Of a stretch of DNA of 7,623 nucleotides, positions 7,440 through 7,623 are shown one piece after another. The stretch is from an uncultured Rhodospirillales bacterium (GTDB taxonomy: Bacteria > Pseudomonadota > Alphaproteobacteria > RF32 > CAG-239), in assembly GCA_902795665.1 (NCBI GenBank), contig CADBMA010000134.1, forward strand, positions 1-7,623, in the 5' to 3' direction. A program made the position numbers and the translations under genes. The notes under the pieces are model-generated. The model had not been told where the DNA came from. It did not search any database and saw nothing but the letters and a program-made list of their open reading frames with translations. Position 1 is the first letter of the stretch; every line of letters starts with the position of its first letter.

Positions 7440-7459
7440 GAATTTTTATCTTATTTATA

Positions 7460-7486
7460 AACTCCTCGATAGCGGGGAGTTTTTTT
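7460..7486 (+). terminator. Intrinsic terminator after the 35-aa gene
   Basis: AACTCCTCG (7460-7468) pairs with CGGGGAGTT (7473-7481) in a 9-bp stem with one G-U pair and a 4-base loop (ATAG). Seven T residues follow (7480-7486). It would end both the small gene and any read-through from ptsH. Confidence 0.92.
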
Positions 7487-7535
7487 GTATAAAAAGGTTA
7501 ACAAAAATGCGTAGATTTTAGGGGGTAAAAATTTT

Positions 7536-7585
7536 GAAAAATGCTTATTTTCTGCGATGTTGAGGGGTGGAAAAATGTTCATTTT
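7536..7585 (+). repeat. Short imperfect direct repeat, two 16-base copies
   Basis: GAAAAATGCTTATTTT (7536-7551) and GAAAAATGTTCATTTT (7570-7585) match at 14 of 16 bases, 34 bases apart. Each is preceded by a G-run (7521-7525 and 7564-7567), though not at equal distance. A third AAAAATGC lies at 7503-7510. The region is AT-rich, so chance similarity is possible. Confidence 0.35.
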
Positions 7586-7623
7586 AAACCATCGTTTAAA
7601 ATGTACACAAATTATAACTCCAA
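7541..7623 (+). other. Possible 5' end of a gene continuing past the window
   Basis: Two + strand frames stay open to the window edge. One starts at the ATG at 7541 (MLIFCDVEGW...) with no good Shine-Dalgarno. The other starts at the ATG at 7575 (MFILNHRLK...), preceded by GAGGGGTGG at 7562-7570. They are in different frames, so at most one is likely real. With fewer than 28 codons visible, neither can be identified, and the hairpin at 7576-7607 may instead mark this stretch as non-coding. Confidence 0.2.
7576..7607. repeat. Perfect 10-bp inverted repeat with 4-base loop, extended by 3 bp
   Basis: CATTTTAAAC (7580-7589) and GTTTAAAATG (7594-7603) are exact reverse complements around the loop CATC. 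After one T-T mismatch the pairing resumes with TGT (7576-7578) and ACA (7605-7607), so 13 of 14 positions pair. No T-run follows on the + strand, so it is not a standard terminator in that direction. An operator or a transcript hairpin is possible. Confidence 0.65.

Overview
The window reads as part of a low-GC (about 40% by eye) Alphaproteobacterium chromosome. The evidence is the order addB-addA-trxA, an AddB of the alphaproteobacterial type without iron-sulfur cysteines, and a mannose-family EIIA directly followed by an HPr that keeps the HPr-kinase serine. This is the regulatory PTS pair typical of Alphaproteobacteria. The low GC hints at a host-associated or gut lineage, but that is inference. 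All supported genes are on the + strand.

Positions 1-5976 hold a DNA-repair and redox block. A 5'-truncated addB (the window opens inside the gene) overlaps addA, and a 95-bp AT-rich gap separates addA from trxA. AddB and AddA together form the helicase-nuclease that resects double-strand breaks for RecA loading. Thioredoxin is a general disulfide reductase. A strong intrinsic terminator closes the block just after trxA.

Positions 6011-7239 hold a second transcription unit. A near-consensus sigma70-type promoter (perfect -35, 17-bp spacer, 5/6 -10) sits about 39 bp upstream of an unrecognised 141-aa protein. This is followed within 13 bp by the EIIA gene and then, after a single base, by ptsH (HPr). 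No sugar permease is visible, so the PTS pair is probably regulatory. An 11-bp perfect inverted repeat brackets this promoter, with one arm covering the end of the -10 and the likely transcription start.

Positions 7240-7623 contain a 35-codon gene with a strong Shine-Dalgarno and its own terminator. It encodes an Asn/Lys-rich peptide ending in a Gly-Cys-Gly-Cys-Gly motif and three lysines. The last 137 bp hold a perfect 10-bp hairpin-forming inverted repeat, a short imperfect direct repeat, and possible starts of a gene that would lie beyond the window.

No mobile element, CRISPR array, tRNA or rRNA was seen. Most of the window is ordinary conserved housekeeping DNA. The less explained parts are the 141-aa protein, the inverted repeat around its promoter, the Cys-Gly peptide and the 3' tail.
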